5,669 nt of DNA. It comes from Bacillota bacterium (GTDB lineage Bacteria; Bacillota; Clostridia; Christensenellales; Aristaeellaceae). A model generated the notes under the pieces. That model did no database searches. It was not told the origin of the DNA and saw only the letters and a program-made list of their open reading frames with translations. The translations under genes and the position numbers were made by a program. Shown here piece by piece: positions 1 to 5,669 of the stretch. Each line of letters begins with the position of its first letter. Positions within the stretch are counted from its first letter, which is position 1. Location of the stretch: contig JAEWTC010000214.1 of the NCBI GenBank assembly GCA_023459675.1, positions 1 through 5,669 of the forward strand, given 5' to 3'.

Positions 1-1111
1 CCCAGGTTTCCAGCGCATCGCGGTCGACCGTGAAAGCGCCGCCGCCTGTTTGAATTTGGCGGATGGGCAAGGCGCTCAGCCCCGTTTTTTCCGGCGTGTA
101 GAAGAAGTGCGGGCTATGGATGCCGCCAAAATACGACGGGGGCGCCTCCGCCTCCACATAGAGAGTCAGCACCGAATCGCCCCCTTTGAGGCCCTCGATG
201 CTCTCCTTGCGCCGCTTCCAGGCCGCGCGCACGTCATCCGTAAGCGAAGGCGAATCGGCGGCGGCCGCCGCCAGCGCGTTCATATCCGCCGCCCAGATCA
301 GCGCGTCCGCCGCGTACCGCGCGCCGGTTTCGGTGGTCACGGTATGGGCGACCGGGTCCAGGGAAACGACCCGCGCGCCGGTGAGTATCTCGCCGCCATG
401 CTCTTTGATATAGCGTTCCAGCGTATGGATCAGCGTTCCCGTGCCGCCTTTGGGATAATTGTAATCCAGATAGAGGCTGAAGTAGGAAAGCGCGAAAAAC
501 GCTGGCGTCGCCTTGAAAAAGTGCTGCGCGATCATATCGATCAGCGCGGGGTTTTTGATCATTCCCCGGAGGAACTCCTCCGCCGGGAGGTTCATTTTCT
601 GGATCTTCCCGACCGTCGTAAGGTAACGCACCATCCACGGCAGCAGGGTTTGAAACACATACGCGCGGTCCTGTTTCAGGTTCATGAACAGCGGATTGTC
701 GATCCCGTAGAGAACCTCCATATACCGCATGGTTTGCTTCACCACGCCGATGAACCGGTCGACGTCCTGCGCGTCCCCGGGAAAACAGCGTACCAGCAGC
801 TCCCGGTACTCCGAAAGGCTCTGCTCCGAGGACAGACGCAAAACCTCCCCGCCGATGCCTACGGACACCTCGTTTTGCAGGAATTCCACCTCCAGCCCGA
901 GGGCCTTGAGCATGGGGAACAGCACGCCGGAATTTTCCATGGCGCGGATGCCCCCGTCGAACGTGAAGCCGTCCGCGGTGAACGAACCCACCAGCCCGCC
1001 CGCCTGCCCTTCCTTTTCGCACAGCAAAACGCTGCGCCCGTTCTTGCATAGGAACGCCGCGGCCGTCAGCCCCGCGATGCCCCCGCCGATGATGATTGCG
1101 TCGTGCTTCAT
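1..1111 (-). CDS. FAD/NAD(P)-dependent oxidoreductase, phytoene desaturase/retinol saturase-like (C-terminus cut by window edge)
   Basis: The reading frame runs from ATG at 1111 down to the left edge without a stop, giving 370 residues. Residues 5-15 (AIIIGGGIAGL) form the dinucleotide-binding beta-alpha-beta fold that holds the FAD ADP moiety, with E32 at the end of the second strand and a GG pair at 38-39. Residues 219-223 (YPKGG), followed by a TLERYIKEHGGEI stretch, match the substrate/FAD region of the phytoene desaturase, carotene isomerase and retinol saturase superfamily. Family members are usually about 490-520 residues, so roughly the last quarter, with the second FAD contact motif, is missing. 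AGAGGG at 1119-1124 lies 7 nt before the ATG. The protein is expected to reduce, saturate or isomerise a hydrophobic polyene or similar substrate; that is family knowledge. No carotenoid synthesis partner is visible, so the substrate is unknown. Confidence 0.85.
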   Translation of the reverse strand, partial: MKHDAIIIGGGIAGLTAAAFLCKNGRSVLLCEKEGQAGGLVGSFTADGFTFDGGIRAMENSGVLFPMLKALGLEVEFLQNEVSVGIGGEVLRLSSEQSLSEYRELLVRCFPGDAQDVDRFIGVVKQTMRYMEVLYGIDNPLFMNLKQDRAYVFQTLLPWMVRYLTTVGKIQKMNLPAEEFLRGMIKNPALIDMIAQHFFKATPAFFALSYFSLYLDYNYPKGGTGTLIHTLERYIKEHGGEILTGARVVSLDPVAHTVTTETGARYAADALIWAADMNALAAAAADSPSLTDDVRAAWKRRKESIEGLKGGDSVLTLYVEAEAPPSYFGGIHSPHFFYTPEKTGLSALPIRQIQTGGGAFTVDRDALETW

Positions 1112-1133
1112 ACGGTAACCCTCTGCGCCCGCA

Positions 1134-1154
1134 GGCTATATAACCGTTATAGCC
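1134..1154. repeat. Inverted repeat in the oxidoreductase leader
   Basis: Perfect 7-bp arms, GGCTATA and TATAGCC, flank a 7-nt centre. The repeat lies between the predicted minus-strand promoter and the AGAGGG ribosome binding site, so it would be transcribed into the 5' leader. It could be a repressor operator or a leader hairpin. It has no U tract on the minus strand, so it does not look like a terminator. Confidence 0.5.
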
Positions 1155-1181
1155 GCGGGTATTTTGATGATCTGTTCTTAT

Positions 1182-1210
1182 AGTATACCAGAAAGCAACT
1201 GTCCGTCCAA
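1182..1210 (-). promoter_or_regulatory. Predicted sigma-A-type promoter of the oxidoreductase gene
   Basis: On the minus strand, TTGGAC (1210-1205) is followed by a 17-bp spacer and TATACT (1187-1182). The -10 matches the consensus at 5 of 6 bases and the -35 at the leading TTG only. Transcription would start near 1175, leaving a leader of about 64 nt that contains the inverted repeat. The position and spacing make it credible, but it is a pattern match only. Confidence 0.55.
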
Positions 1211-1268
1211 GCGCGCCGTATGCAACGGGGCGCCCAAGCCTGAACCGGCGTAAATTTCATCCGTCCAA
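1202..1268 (+). repeat. Direct repeat TCCGTCCAA, two copies beside the divergent promoters
   Basis: The 9-mer TCCGTCCAA occurs at 1202-1210 and 1260-1268, 58 bp apart. The first copy covers the predicted -35 of the minus-strand promoter, and the second ends one base before the TTGACA of the plus-strand promoter. This placement suggests binding sites for a shared regulator. Two 9-mers in about 200 bp could also be chance, and no regulator gene is in the window. Confidence 0.35.
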
Positions 1269-1269
1269 A

Positions 1270-1298
1270 TTGACAAGCAGTGCCACGCAGAGTAGAGT
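1270..1298 (+). promoter_or_regulatory. Predicted sigma-A-type promoter of the GH31 gene
   Basis: A perfect consensus -35, TTGACA (1270-1275), is followed by a 17-bp spacer and TAGAGT (1293-1298), which matches the -10 consensus at 4 of 6 bases including the essential TA and final T. TATAAA at 1298-1303 looks better alone but would need a 22-bp spacer. The start site would fall near 1305, giving a leader of about 20 nt that contains the ribosome binding site. Confidence 0.6.
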
Positions 1299-1312
1299 AT
1301 AAACCAAACAAC

Positions 1313-1319
1313 AGGAGGG
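1313..1319 (+). promoter_or_regulatory. Ribosome binding site that fixes the GTG start of the GH31 gene
   Basis: AGGAGGG, nearly ideal against the 16S anti-Shine-Dalgarno sequence, sits 7 nt before GTG at 1327. The first in-frame ATG is at 1435, inside the conserved N-terminal beta-sandwich and without such a site, so the GTG is preferred. Confidence 0.8.
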
Positions 1320-1326
1320 CGAAACC

Positions 1327-3291
1327 GTGCGATATTTTACATGCGATCAGACCGCGCTTATTTTTCGAAACCTTGGAGAAACGCTGGAATTGCGCGCCTG
1401 GGGCGAGAACAGCCTGCGCGTGCGCGCCGTGCCCATGGGCGAGCTGACCGACGACCGCTGGGCGCTGCTGGAGCCGCAGGCGACCGTGCCGGTGATCACG
1501 ATTGCAGACAGCCGCGCCCGCATCCAAAACGGCGGGCTGACCGCCGAGATCAACGTGGAGGACTGGCACGGATACGCGTCCGTCACCTTTACCGACGCGC
1601 AGGGCAAGGTTCTGTTAAAGGAAACGAGCGGCCACGGAGCGCTTTCGCTGCGGCCACGCGCCTTTGAGCCGCATACCGGCGGCGATTATGCCCTGACCGT
1701 GCGCTTTGACGGCGAAGAAGACGAGCGCCTGTACGGCATGGGCCAGTACCAGCAGGAAACTCTGGATCTAAAACACTGCGTGCTGGAACTCGCGCACCGC
1801 AACTCCCAGGCTAGCGTGCCGTTTGTGATGAGCAGCCGCGGGTACGGTTTCCTCTGGCACAACCCCGCCGTGGGCGAGGCGACCTTCGGCAAAAACTACA
1901 CGCTGTGGAACGCGCTGAGCACCCGGCAGATGGATTACTGGATCACCGCGGGTAAAAGCCCCGCGGACATCAGCCTTGCGTACGCGAAAGCCACCGGCTT
2001 TGCCCCGATGATGCCCGAATACGGGCTTGGGTACTGGCAGTGCAAGCTGCGCTACTGGAACCAGGAGCAGCTGCTTTCCGTGGCGCGGGAGCATAAGCGC
2101 CGGGGGCTGCCGCTGGATGTGATCGTGTGCGATTTCTTCCACTGGCCGAAAATGGGCGATTTCCGTTTTGACCCGGAGTTTTTCCCCAATCCCAAGGCCA
2201 TGGCGGACGAGCTGGAGGCTATGGGCGTGAAGCTGATGGTTTCCGTGTGGCCGCAGGTTTCGCTGGAGAGCGAAAATTACATGGAAATGCGCCAGCAGGG
2301 GTATCTGGTGCGGGCGGAGCACGGCGAGCAGATCGGCATGCGCTTTGGCGGAGACAGCATGTTTTTTGACGCGACCAACGAAAAGGCGCGCGCCTATGTG
2401 TGGAACAAGTGCAAGCGCAACTATCTGGACCAGGGGGTAACGCTGTTCTGGCTGGATGAAGCCGAGCCCGAATACGGAACCTATGATTATGATAATTTCC
2501 GCTACCATCTGGGCGCCGCGCTGCGCGTGGGCAACGTATACCCGCAGCTGTTCGCGCGCGGCTTTTACGAAGGCATGCGGGAAAGCGGTATGGAGCTGCC
2601 CGTGAACCTGCTGCGCTGCGCGTGGGCGGGCAGCCAGCGCTACGGGGCGCTGGTGTGGAGCGGGGACATCCATTCCGACTGGGAAACCTTCCGCAAGCAG
2701 GTCTGCGCGGGCTTGAGCATGGGCGTGGCGGGCATCCCGTGGTGGACCACAGACATCGGCGGTTTCATGGGCGCCGACGCAAGCGACCCGGCCTTCCGGG
2801 AGCTGTTCGTGCGCTGGTTCCAGTGGGGCGCGTTCTGCCCCGTGATGCGCCTGCACGGCGACCGCGACCCGCATGAAAACCCGGCGCGCGCAAACGGCCA
2901 GCCGGTGTTGTTCACGGGCGGCCCCAACGAGGTGTGGAGCTACGGCGAAGAGGCGTACCCCATTTTGGTGAAGTACTTAAACGTGCGCGAAAAAATGCGC
3001 GATTATGTGCGGGAAACCATGCGCCAGACGCACGAAACCGGCAAGCCCGTGATGCGCCCGATGTTTTACGAATACCCGGCGGACGAAGCCTGCGCCGGGC
3101 TGAAAGACCAGTATCTGTTCGGGGACCGCTATCTCGTGGCCCCGGTGATGCAGCCGGGACAGCGTTCCCGCAGGGTGTATCTGCCCGCGGGCACGTGGGA
3201 GAACGTGGACACGGGCGAAACGCACCGGGGCGGCGGCTGGATTGACGCGCCCGCCCCGCTTTCCACGATGCCCGTGTTCCTGAAACGTTAG
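1327..3291 (+). CDS. Glycoside hydrolase family 31 (alpha-xylosidase/alpha-glucosidase-like), cytoplasmic
   Basis: The 654-residue protein is a retaining alpha-glycosidase of family GH31, releasing alpha-linked glucose or xylose from the non-reducing ends of oligosaccharides. Residues 1 to about 225 are the N-terminal beta-sandwich. The (beta/alpha)8 barrel begins near PEYGLGYWQ (230-238). The catalytic nucleophile is D377 in WLDEAEPE and the acid/base is D447 in WSGDIHSDW. R508 and H510 in MRLHGDRD fit the conserved subsite -1 pair. The DFFHW stretch after the first barrel strand, and DEAEPE in place of the DMNE of classic alpha-glucosidases, point to the alpha-xylosidase-like side of the family, but specificity cannot be read reliably. 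There is no signal peptide, so it probably acts on imported sugars. The protein ends at MPVFLKR, just where most relatives continue into a GA-I-P strand and a distal C-terminal domain, so its tail is short. It starts at GTG and is probably transcribed alone. Confidence 0.93.
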   Translation: MRYFTCDQTALIFRNLGETLELRAWGENSLRVRAVPMGELTDDRWALLEPQATVPVITIADSRARIQNGGLTAEINVEDWHGYASVTFTDAQGKVLLKETSGHGALSLRPRAFEPHTGGDYALTVRFDGEEDERLYGMGQYQQETLDLKHCVLELAHRNSQASVPFVMSSRGYGFLWHNPAVGEATFGKNYTLWNALSTRQMDYWITAGKSPADISLAYAKATGFAPMMPEYGLGYWQCKLRYWNQEQLLSVAREHKRRGLPLDVIVCDFFHWPKMGDFRFDPEFFPNPKAMADELEAMGVKLMVSVWPQVSLESENYMEMRQQGYLVRAEHGEQIGMRFGGDSMFFDATNEKARAYVWNKCKRNYLDQGVTLFWLDEAEPEYGTYDYDNFRYHLGAALRVGNVYPQLFARGFYEGMRESGMELPVNLLRCAWAGSQRYGALVWSGDIHSDWETFRKQVCAGLSMGVAGIPWWTTDIGGFMGADASDPAFRELFVRWFQWGAFCPVMRLHGDRDPHENPARANGQPVLFTGGPNEVWSYGEEAYPILVKYLNVREKMRDYVRETMRQTHETGKPVMRPMFYEYPADEACAGLKDQYLFGDRYLVAPVMQPGQRSRRVYLPAGTWENVDTGETHRGGGWIDAPAPLSTMPVFLKR

Positions 3292-3304
3292 GAGCGTTTC
3301 TTTT
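3282..3304 (+). terminator. Intrinsic terminator of the GH31 gene, on the overlapping stop codons
   Basis: GAAACG (3282-3287) pairs with CGTTTC (3295-3300), one inner G-U pair can be added, and TTTT follows at 3301-3304. The stem includes the last GH31 codons and the final codons of the opposing methyltransferase gene. On the minus strand the hairpin is followed by CAGGAAC rather than a T run, so it should work only for GH31. The stem is short and fairly weak. Confidence 0.55.
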
Positions 3305-4082
3305 CCGCCGTCAGGAGATACGAAAGCGGGAAGCCCAGCCCTTCGTATGCGTCCGTCATGCCGATGTCCCGGTCGAACTCCCTTAGGGACGTGATCGCGA
3401 GGCCTGATTCGATGGCGGCGCTTACGATCTCCGCCATGGTATGCGAGAAGCTGGTAAACGTGTTCTGGTTGCGGTGCTGCGTCATATACGCTCCGCTGTT
3501 TTGCTCCAGCCACGGCTCCGTGCGGAAATACGAGTACGCAAGCCGGTTGGGCAATTGGGCGTCGAACGCCTCCTCGCCGGGCAGGGGCAGCATATTGACC
3601 AGCGGATGAAAATCGTTGATCAAAAACGTTCCGCCCGGTTTCAGGCAGCGCGCCGCGACGCTAAACAGCGCCCGCAGGTCCTGAAACCACGTGATCGCGC
3701 CGATGGTGAAGAACAGAAAATCGAACGCGCCGGCATAGGTTTCCCCGACCGTCAGAACGTCGCAGGCCTGAAACTCACAGGGGATCCCGGCGGCGGCGGC
3801 CGTTTCCCGCGCGCATTGCACCATATTTTCGGCAATGTCAAACCCCATGCCCCGTTTGGCGCCAAGGCCCATCACGGAGAGAATTTCCCGCCCGTTGTTG
3901 CAGCAGAACTGGGCGACGGTATTGCCCCGCAGGTCCAGCCGCAAAAGCGCGTCCCTGAGCATGGGATTGACATACGGCAGGGTTTCGGCGCGCAGCCGCA
4001 CCGCCATATCCCCGCACCAGCCCTCGTAGCGATGCGCAAACGCCTCTTCCCAGGCCGCTTTGTTGCCCGCAATGTAGTCCAT
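3288..4082 (-). CDS. Class I SAM-dependent methyltransferase
   Basis: The 264-residue protein has a Rossmann-type methyltransferase fold. Motif I at residues 55-66 (TVAQFCCNNGRE) is an unusual version of the VLDLGCGTG glycine-rich loop that contacts S-adenosylmethionine. D82 in GFDIAENM is the acidic residue expected to bind the SAM ribose. CDVL (107-110) fits the adenine-contacting motif, FDFLFFTIGAITW (120-132) is motif IV-like, and PGGTFLINDFHP (149-160) is the post-motif strand. ATG at 4082 is chosen because GGAGAGG lies 6 nt upstream. An in-frame ATG at 4130 would add 16 residues, but it touches the predicted -10 box and lies upstream of the likely transcription start. The gene converges on GH31 with a 4-bp stop overlap. 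It resembles Clostridia proteins annotated only as methyltransferases; the substrate, a small molecule or other acceptor, cannot be inferred. Confidence 0.88.
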   Translation of the reverse strand: MDYIAGNKAAWEEAFAHRYEGWCGDMAVRLRAETLPYVNPMLRDALLRLDLRGNTVAQFCCNNGREILSVMGLGAKRGMGFDIAENMVQCARETAAAAGIPCEFQACDVLTVGETYAGAFDFLFFTIGAITWFQDLRALFSVAARCLKPGGTFLINDFHPLVNMLPLPGEEAFDAQLPNRLAYSYFRTEPWLEQNSGAYMTQHRNQNTFTSFSHTMAEIVSAAIESGLAITSLREFDRDIGMTDAYEGLGFPLSYLLTAEKKRS

Positions 4083-4088
4083 CGAATT

Positions 4089-4095
4089 CCTCTCC
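4089..4095 (-). promoter_or_regulatory. Ribosome binding site that fixes the methyltransferase start
   Basis: On the minus strand GGAGAGG precedes ATG at 4082 by 6 nt. The upstream alternative ATG at 4130 has no comparable site, which supports the shorter 264-residue protein. Confidence 0.75.
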
Positions 4096-4130
4096 GTTCT
4101 CACGCCGTGAAGATCGTTAAGCATACGCAC

Positions 4131-4159
4131 AGTATATCCACGCGCGGCCGGGAATACAA
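4131..4159 (-). promoter_or_regulatory. Predicted sigma-A-type promoter of the methyltransferase gene
   Basis: On the minus strand TTGTAT (4159-4154), a 17-bp spacer and TATACT (4136-4131) form a promoter with the same -10 and spacing as the oxidoreductase promoter. Transcription would start near 4124, giving a leader of about 42 nt. GCCGG (4147-4151) and CCGGC (4162-4166) form an inverted repeat around the -35 and could be an operator. For the divergent serine hydrolase gene I see no equally good promoter in 4083-4242. Confidence 0.5.
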
Positions 4160-4225
4160 GACCGGCGCAACGTTCCGCATGAAGGCGCGGCGCCCGTTCC
4201 TGCCCCGGAAACGCGCCGGAAAACC

Positions 4226-4234
4226 GGAAGGAGG
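4226..4234 (+). promoter_or_regulatory. Strong ribosome binding site of the serine hydrolase gene
   Basis: GGAAGGAGG ends 8 nt before ATG at 4243. A nearer ATG at 4238 is only 3 nt from the site and opens a two-codon frame (ATG TTA TGA), so the ATG at 4243 is the credible start. Confidence 0.8.
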
Positions 4235-4242
4235 CCTATGTT

Positions 4243-5616
4243 ATGAAACCACACCCGCGGATACCGGCCCAGGCCATTCTTGCCTTCCTGCGCCGTGTGG
4301 AGAAGGCGGACGTCCTGCTGCACGGGTTTGAACTGCGCTTTGCGGGCGAGGTGCAGGCCGAAGGCTATTACGCCCCGTTTTGCAAGGGCGAGATGCACCG
4401 GATGTATTCCGTGAGCAAAAGCATGGTATCGCTTGCAATCGGTATCCTGGAGGCCGAGGGCAGGCTGTGTCTGGACGACCCGGTGGTGCGGTATTTCCCC
4501 GAAAAGGTGACCGCCGCCACGGACGGGCGGCTTTTGCGCCTCACCATCCGCGATATGCTGCGCATGGCAACCTGCTACGTGAAAACCACGTACGACCCCG
4601 CGGCGGACGCGGACTGGACCGCCGCGTTTTTTACCGCCGCGCCATCGCACGAGCCGGGAACGGTGTTTTCCTACGATACCTCAAGTACCCAGGTGCTGGG
4701 CGCGCTGTGCCAACGGCTCAGCGGCGAAGCGTTGCTTTCGTTCCTCACCTGCCGCGTGTTTGCGCCCATCGGCGCGGACGACCCCAAGGCCTGGCTCACC
4801 GACCCGGCTGGGAATGCGCAGGGCGGCACAGGGCTTCTGTTGTCGCTAAGGGATCTGGGCAAAACCGCGCAGCTGCTGCTGGACGGCGGGCGCGGCATTG
4901 TGCCTGCGGATTATCTGCGCCGGGCGACCATGAAGCAGATCGGCACCCCGTTTCAGCCGGTGCCGGAGGAACGGCTGGGGTACGGCTACCAGTTCTGGCG
5001 CGGGCGCGACGGTTATATGCTCTACGGCATGGGCGGGCAGCTGGCGCTGATCTGCCCCGCCAAAAAGCTGATTCTATGCACGATCGGCGATACGCAGCTG
5101 GATCCGTTGGGGATGCAGAGCATCTACGACGCTTTCTATGAAACGCTGGTTCCGGCCGCGCCCGTAACCGACGAGCCGCAAGCCGACCGCGCCGCGCTTT
5201 CGCAGGCGCTGTCCGGCCTGCGGGTGCGCCCCCTGCCCCACTGCGAGGCGTTTGCCGTGCCGTTTGCTTCACGCTACCGCATGGCGGACGGAACCGGCGA
5301 TCTGCGGGAGGTTTGGTTCACCGGCGAAGAAGTGCGCCTTGTGTGGGCGGACGGCGTTCACACCTACGCGTATCGGTTGGGGGGAGTTTGCGATGGCACA
5401 CTGCCGCACTGGAACACGCGCTGCCTTACCTTCGCGGGCTTTGGCGAAGACGGGGTTCTGCGGCTGCGGTGCCACCAGATTGAAAGCGCTCCCTGCGGGT
5501 TGGAACTGCTGTTTTCCAAACGCGCAGACGCGCTCACCGTGCAGATGCGTTCCTCCGGCGATCTTTCCCTGCGGCGGTATCAGGGGTTTTTCTGGGGCGA
5601 GGCTGCGCCGGAATAA
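4243..5616 (+). CDS. Beta-lactamase-fold serine hydrolase (class C/penicillin-binding-protein-like)
   Basis: The 457-residue protein belongs to the serine hydrolase group related to class C beta-lactamases, DD-peptidases and EstB-type esterases. The catalytic S-x-x-K is S56-V-S-K59 in MYSVSKSMVSLAIG. The second motif, normally Y-x-N, is Y144-D-T in FSYDTSSTQVLGAL, a variant common in the esterase-like members. YGMGGQ (261-266) occupies the place of the third H/K-T-G motif. The family core ends near residue 305. A further 150 or so residues, rich in predicted beta-strands and aromatic residues, resemble the beta-barrel extensions of many such hydrolases, but I do not recognise a named domain. 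The N-terminus is polar, with no signal peptide or lipobox, so a cytoplasmic esterase or amidase role is more likely than cell-wall work or beta-lactam resistance. The substrate is unknown. The gene is followed by its own terminator. Confidence 0.9.
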   Translation: MKPHPRIPAQAILAFLRRVEKADVLLHGFELRFAGEVQAEGYYAPFCKGEMHRMYSVSKSMVSLAIGILEAEGRLCLDDPVVRYFPEKVTAATDGRLLRLTIRDMLRMATCYVKTTYDPAADADWTAAFFTAAPSHEPGTVFSYDTSSTQVLGALCQRLSGEALLSFLTCRVFAPIGADDPKAWLTDPAGNAQGGTGLLLSLRDLGKTAQLLLDGGRGIVPADYLRRATMKQIGTPFQPVPEERLGYGYQFWRGRDGYMLYGMGGQLALICPAKKLILCTIGDTQLDPLGMQSIYDAFYETLVPAAPVTDEPQADRAALSQALSGLRVRPLPHCEAFAVPFASRYRMADGTGDLREVWFTGEEVRLVWADGVHTYAYRLGGVCDGTLPHWNTRCLTFAGFGEDGVLRLRCHQIESAPCGLELLFSKRADALTVQMRSSGDLSLRRYQGFFWGEAAPE

Positions 5617-5619
5617 AGC

Positions 5620-5635
5620 CGCTTCCATGGAAGCG
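5620..5635. repeat. 16-bp perfect palindrome after the serine hydrolase stop
   Basis: CGCTTCCATGGAAGCG is fully self-complementary and begins 3 bp after the stop codon. In RNA it can form a 6-bp stem with a CAUG loop just before the main terminator. It may help terminate or stabilise the transcript 3' end, or be a protein-binding site. Confidence 0.6.
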
Positions 5636-5643
5636 TCAAAAAT

Positions 5644-5669
5644 ACCCCGGCGGCGGTTGCCGGGGTTTT
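5644..5669 (+). terminator. Intrinsic terminator of the serine hydrolase gene
   Basis: CCCCGGC (5645-5651) pairs perfectly with GCCGGGG (5659-5665) across a 7-nt loop, and an A-T pair extends it to 8 bp. A T run starts at 5666 and is cut by the window end. An A run (5638-5642) precedes the stem, so the structure may also terminate transcription arriving from the other side. Confidence 0.88.

Noticed and set aside
234..1049. Minus-strand frame of 271 codons inside the oxidoreductase gene
   Set aside because: It is an out-of-phase shadow full of R and G. The frame beginning at 1111 holds the recognisable protein and a ribosome binding site.
50..1051. Long open frame (333 codons) on the plus strand opposite the oxidoreductase
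   Set aside because: It is codon-aligned with the oxidoreductase frame on the other strand, a known effect of GC-rich codon use. Its translation is rich in R, H, Q and P with no family motif, while the minus frame has a clear FAD-binding fold.
1147..1569. Minus-strand frame of 140 codons through the divergent promoter region
   Set aside because: It begins inside GH31, crosses both predicted promoters, and has no ribosome binding site or family resemblance.
1768..2874. Minus-strand frame of 368 codons within GH31
   Set aside because: It is antisense to the conserved catalytic barrel, has no ribosome binding site or protein motif, and is explained by GC-rich codons.
4083..4130. Sixteen-residue N-terminal extension of the methyltransferase from ATG at 4130
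   Set aside because: That ATG lies immediately beside the predicted -10 box and upstream of the likely transcription start. GGAGAGG points to the ATG at 4082.
4205..4229. Three copies of CCGGAA before the serine hydrolase ribosome binding site
   Set aside because: Short GC-rich 6-mers with irregular spacing (11 and 8 bp) are expected by chance in this composition.
4238..4246. Two-codon upstream frame ATG TTA TGA overlapping the serine hydrolase start
   Set aside because: Only 3 nt separate it from the AGGAGG site, too close for initiation, whereas the ATG at 4243 is at ideal distance. Probably chance.
3441..4331. Plus-strand frame of 296 codons across the methyltransferase and intergenic region
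   Set aside because: It is antisense to a clear methyltransferase, has low-complexity basic composition, and runs through the promoter region into the serine hydrolase start.

Overview
The window is ordinary chromosomal DNA from a GC-rich bacterium. Strong AGGAGG-type ribosome binding sites, sigma-A-like promoters, short U-tract terminators and the flavour of the proteins suggest an anaerobic member of the Bacillota, probably a gut-type Clostridia lineage. The taxonomy is inferred from style and protein resemblance, not from a marker gene.

Four protein genes fill almost all of it, in the order minus, plus, minus, plus. Bases 1-1111 (minus) hold the first 370 residues of an FAD/NAD(P)-dependent oxidoreductase of the phytoene-desaturase/retinol-saturase type; its C-terminus lies outside the window. 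Bases 1112-1326 are a divergent intergenic region with a plausible promoter for each direction, a 9-bp direct repeat beside both promoters and an inverted repeat in the oxidoreductase leader. Bases 1327-3291 (plus) encode a cytoplasmic glycoside hydrolase family 31 enzyme with both catalytic aspartates. Its stop codon overlaps that of a convergent class I SAM-dependent methyltransferase (3288-4082, minus), and a terminator hairpin sits on the overlapping stops. Bases 4083-4242 are a second divergent region, with a promoter for the methyltransferase and a strong ribosome binding site for the next gene. Bases 4243-5616 (plus) encode a beta-lactamase-fold serine hydrolase with a C-terminal beta-rich extension. 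A 16-bp palindrome and a clear intrinsic terminator close the window.

No two adjacent genes point the same way, so nothing here forms a visible operon and each gene is probably its own transcription unit within the window. The GH31 enzyme fits intracellular breakdown of imported alpha-glycosides. The oxidoreductase shares a control region with it, but the chemistry gives no obvious link. The methyltransferase and serine hydrolase have no predictable substrates.

I saw no tRNA, rRNA, CRISPR array, insertion sequence, phage gene or toxin-antitoxin pair, and no convincing undescribed system. The most notable signals are regulatory: the divergent control region at 1112-1326 and the terminator built into overlapping convergent stop codons.
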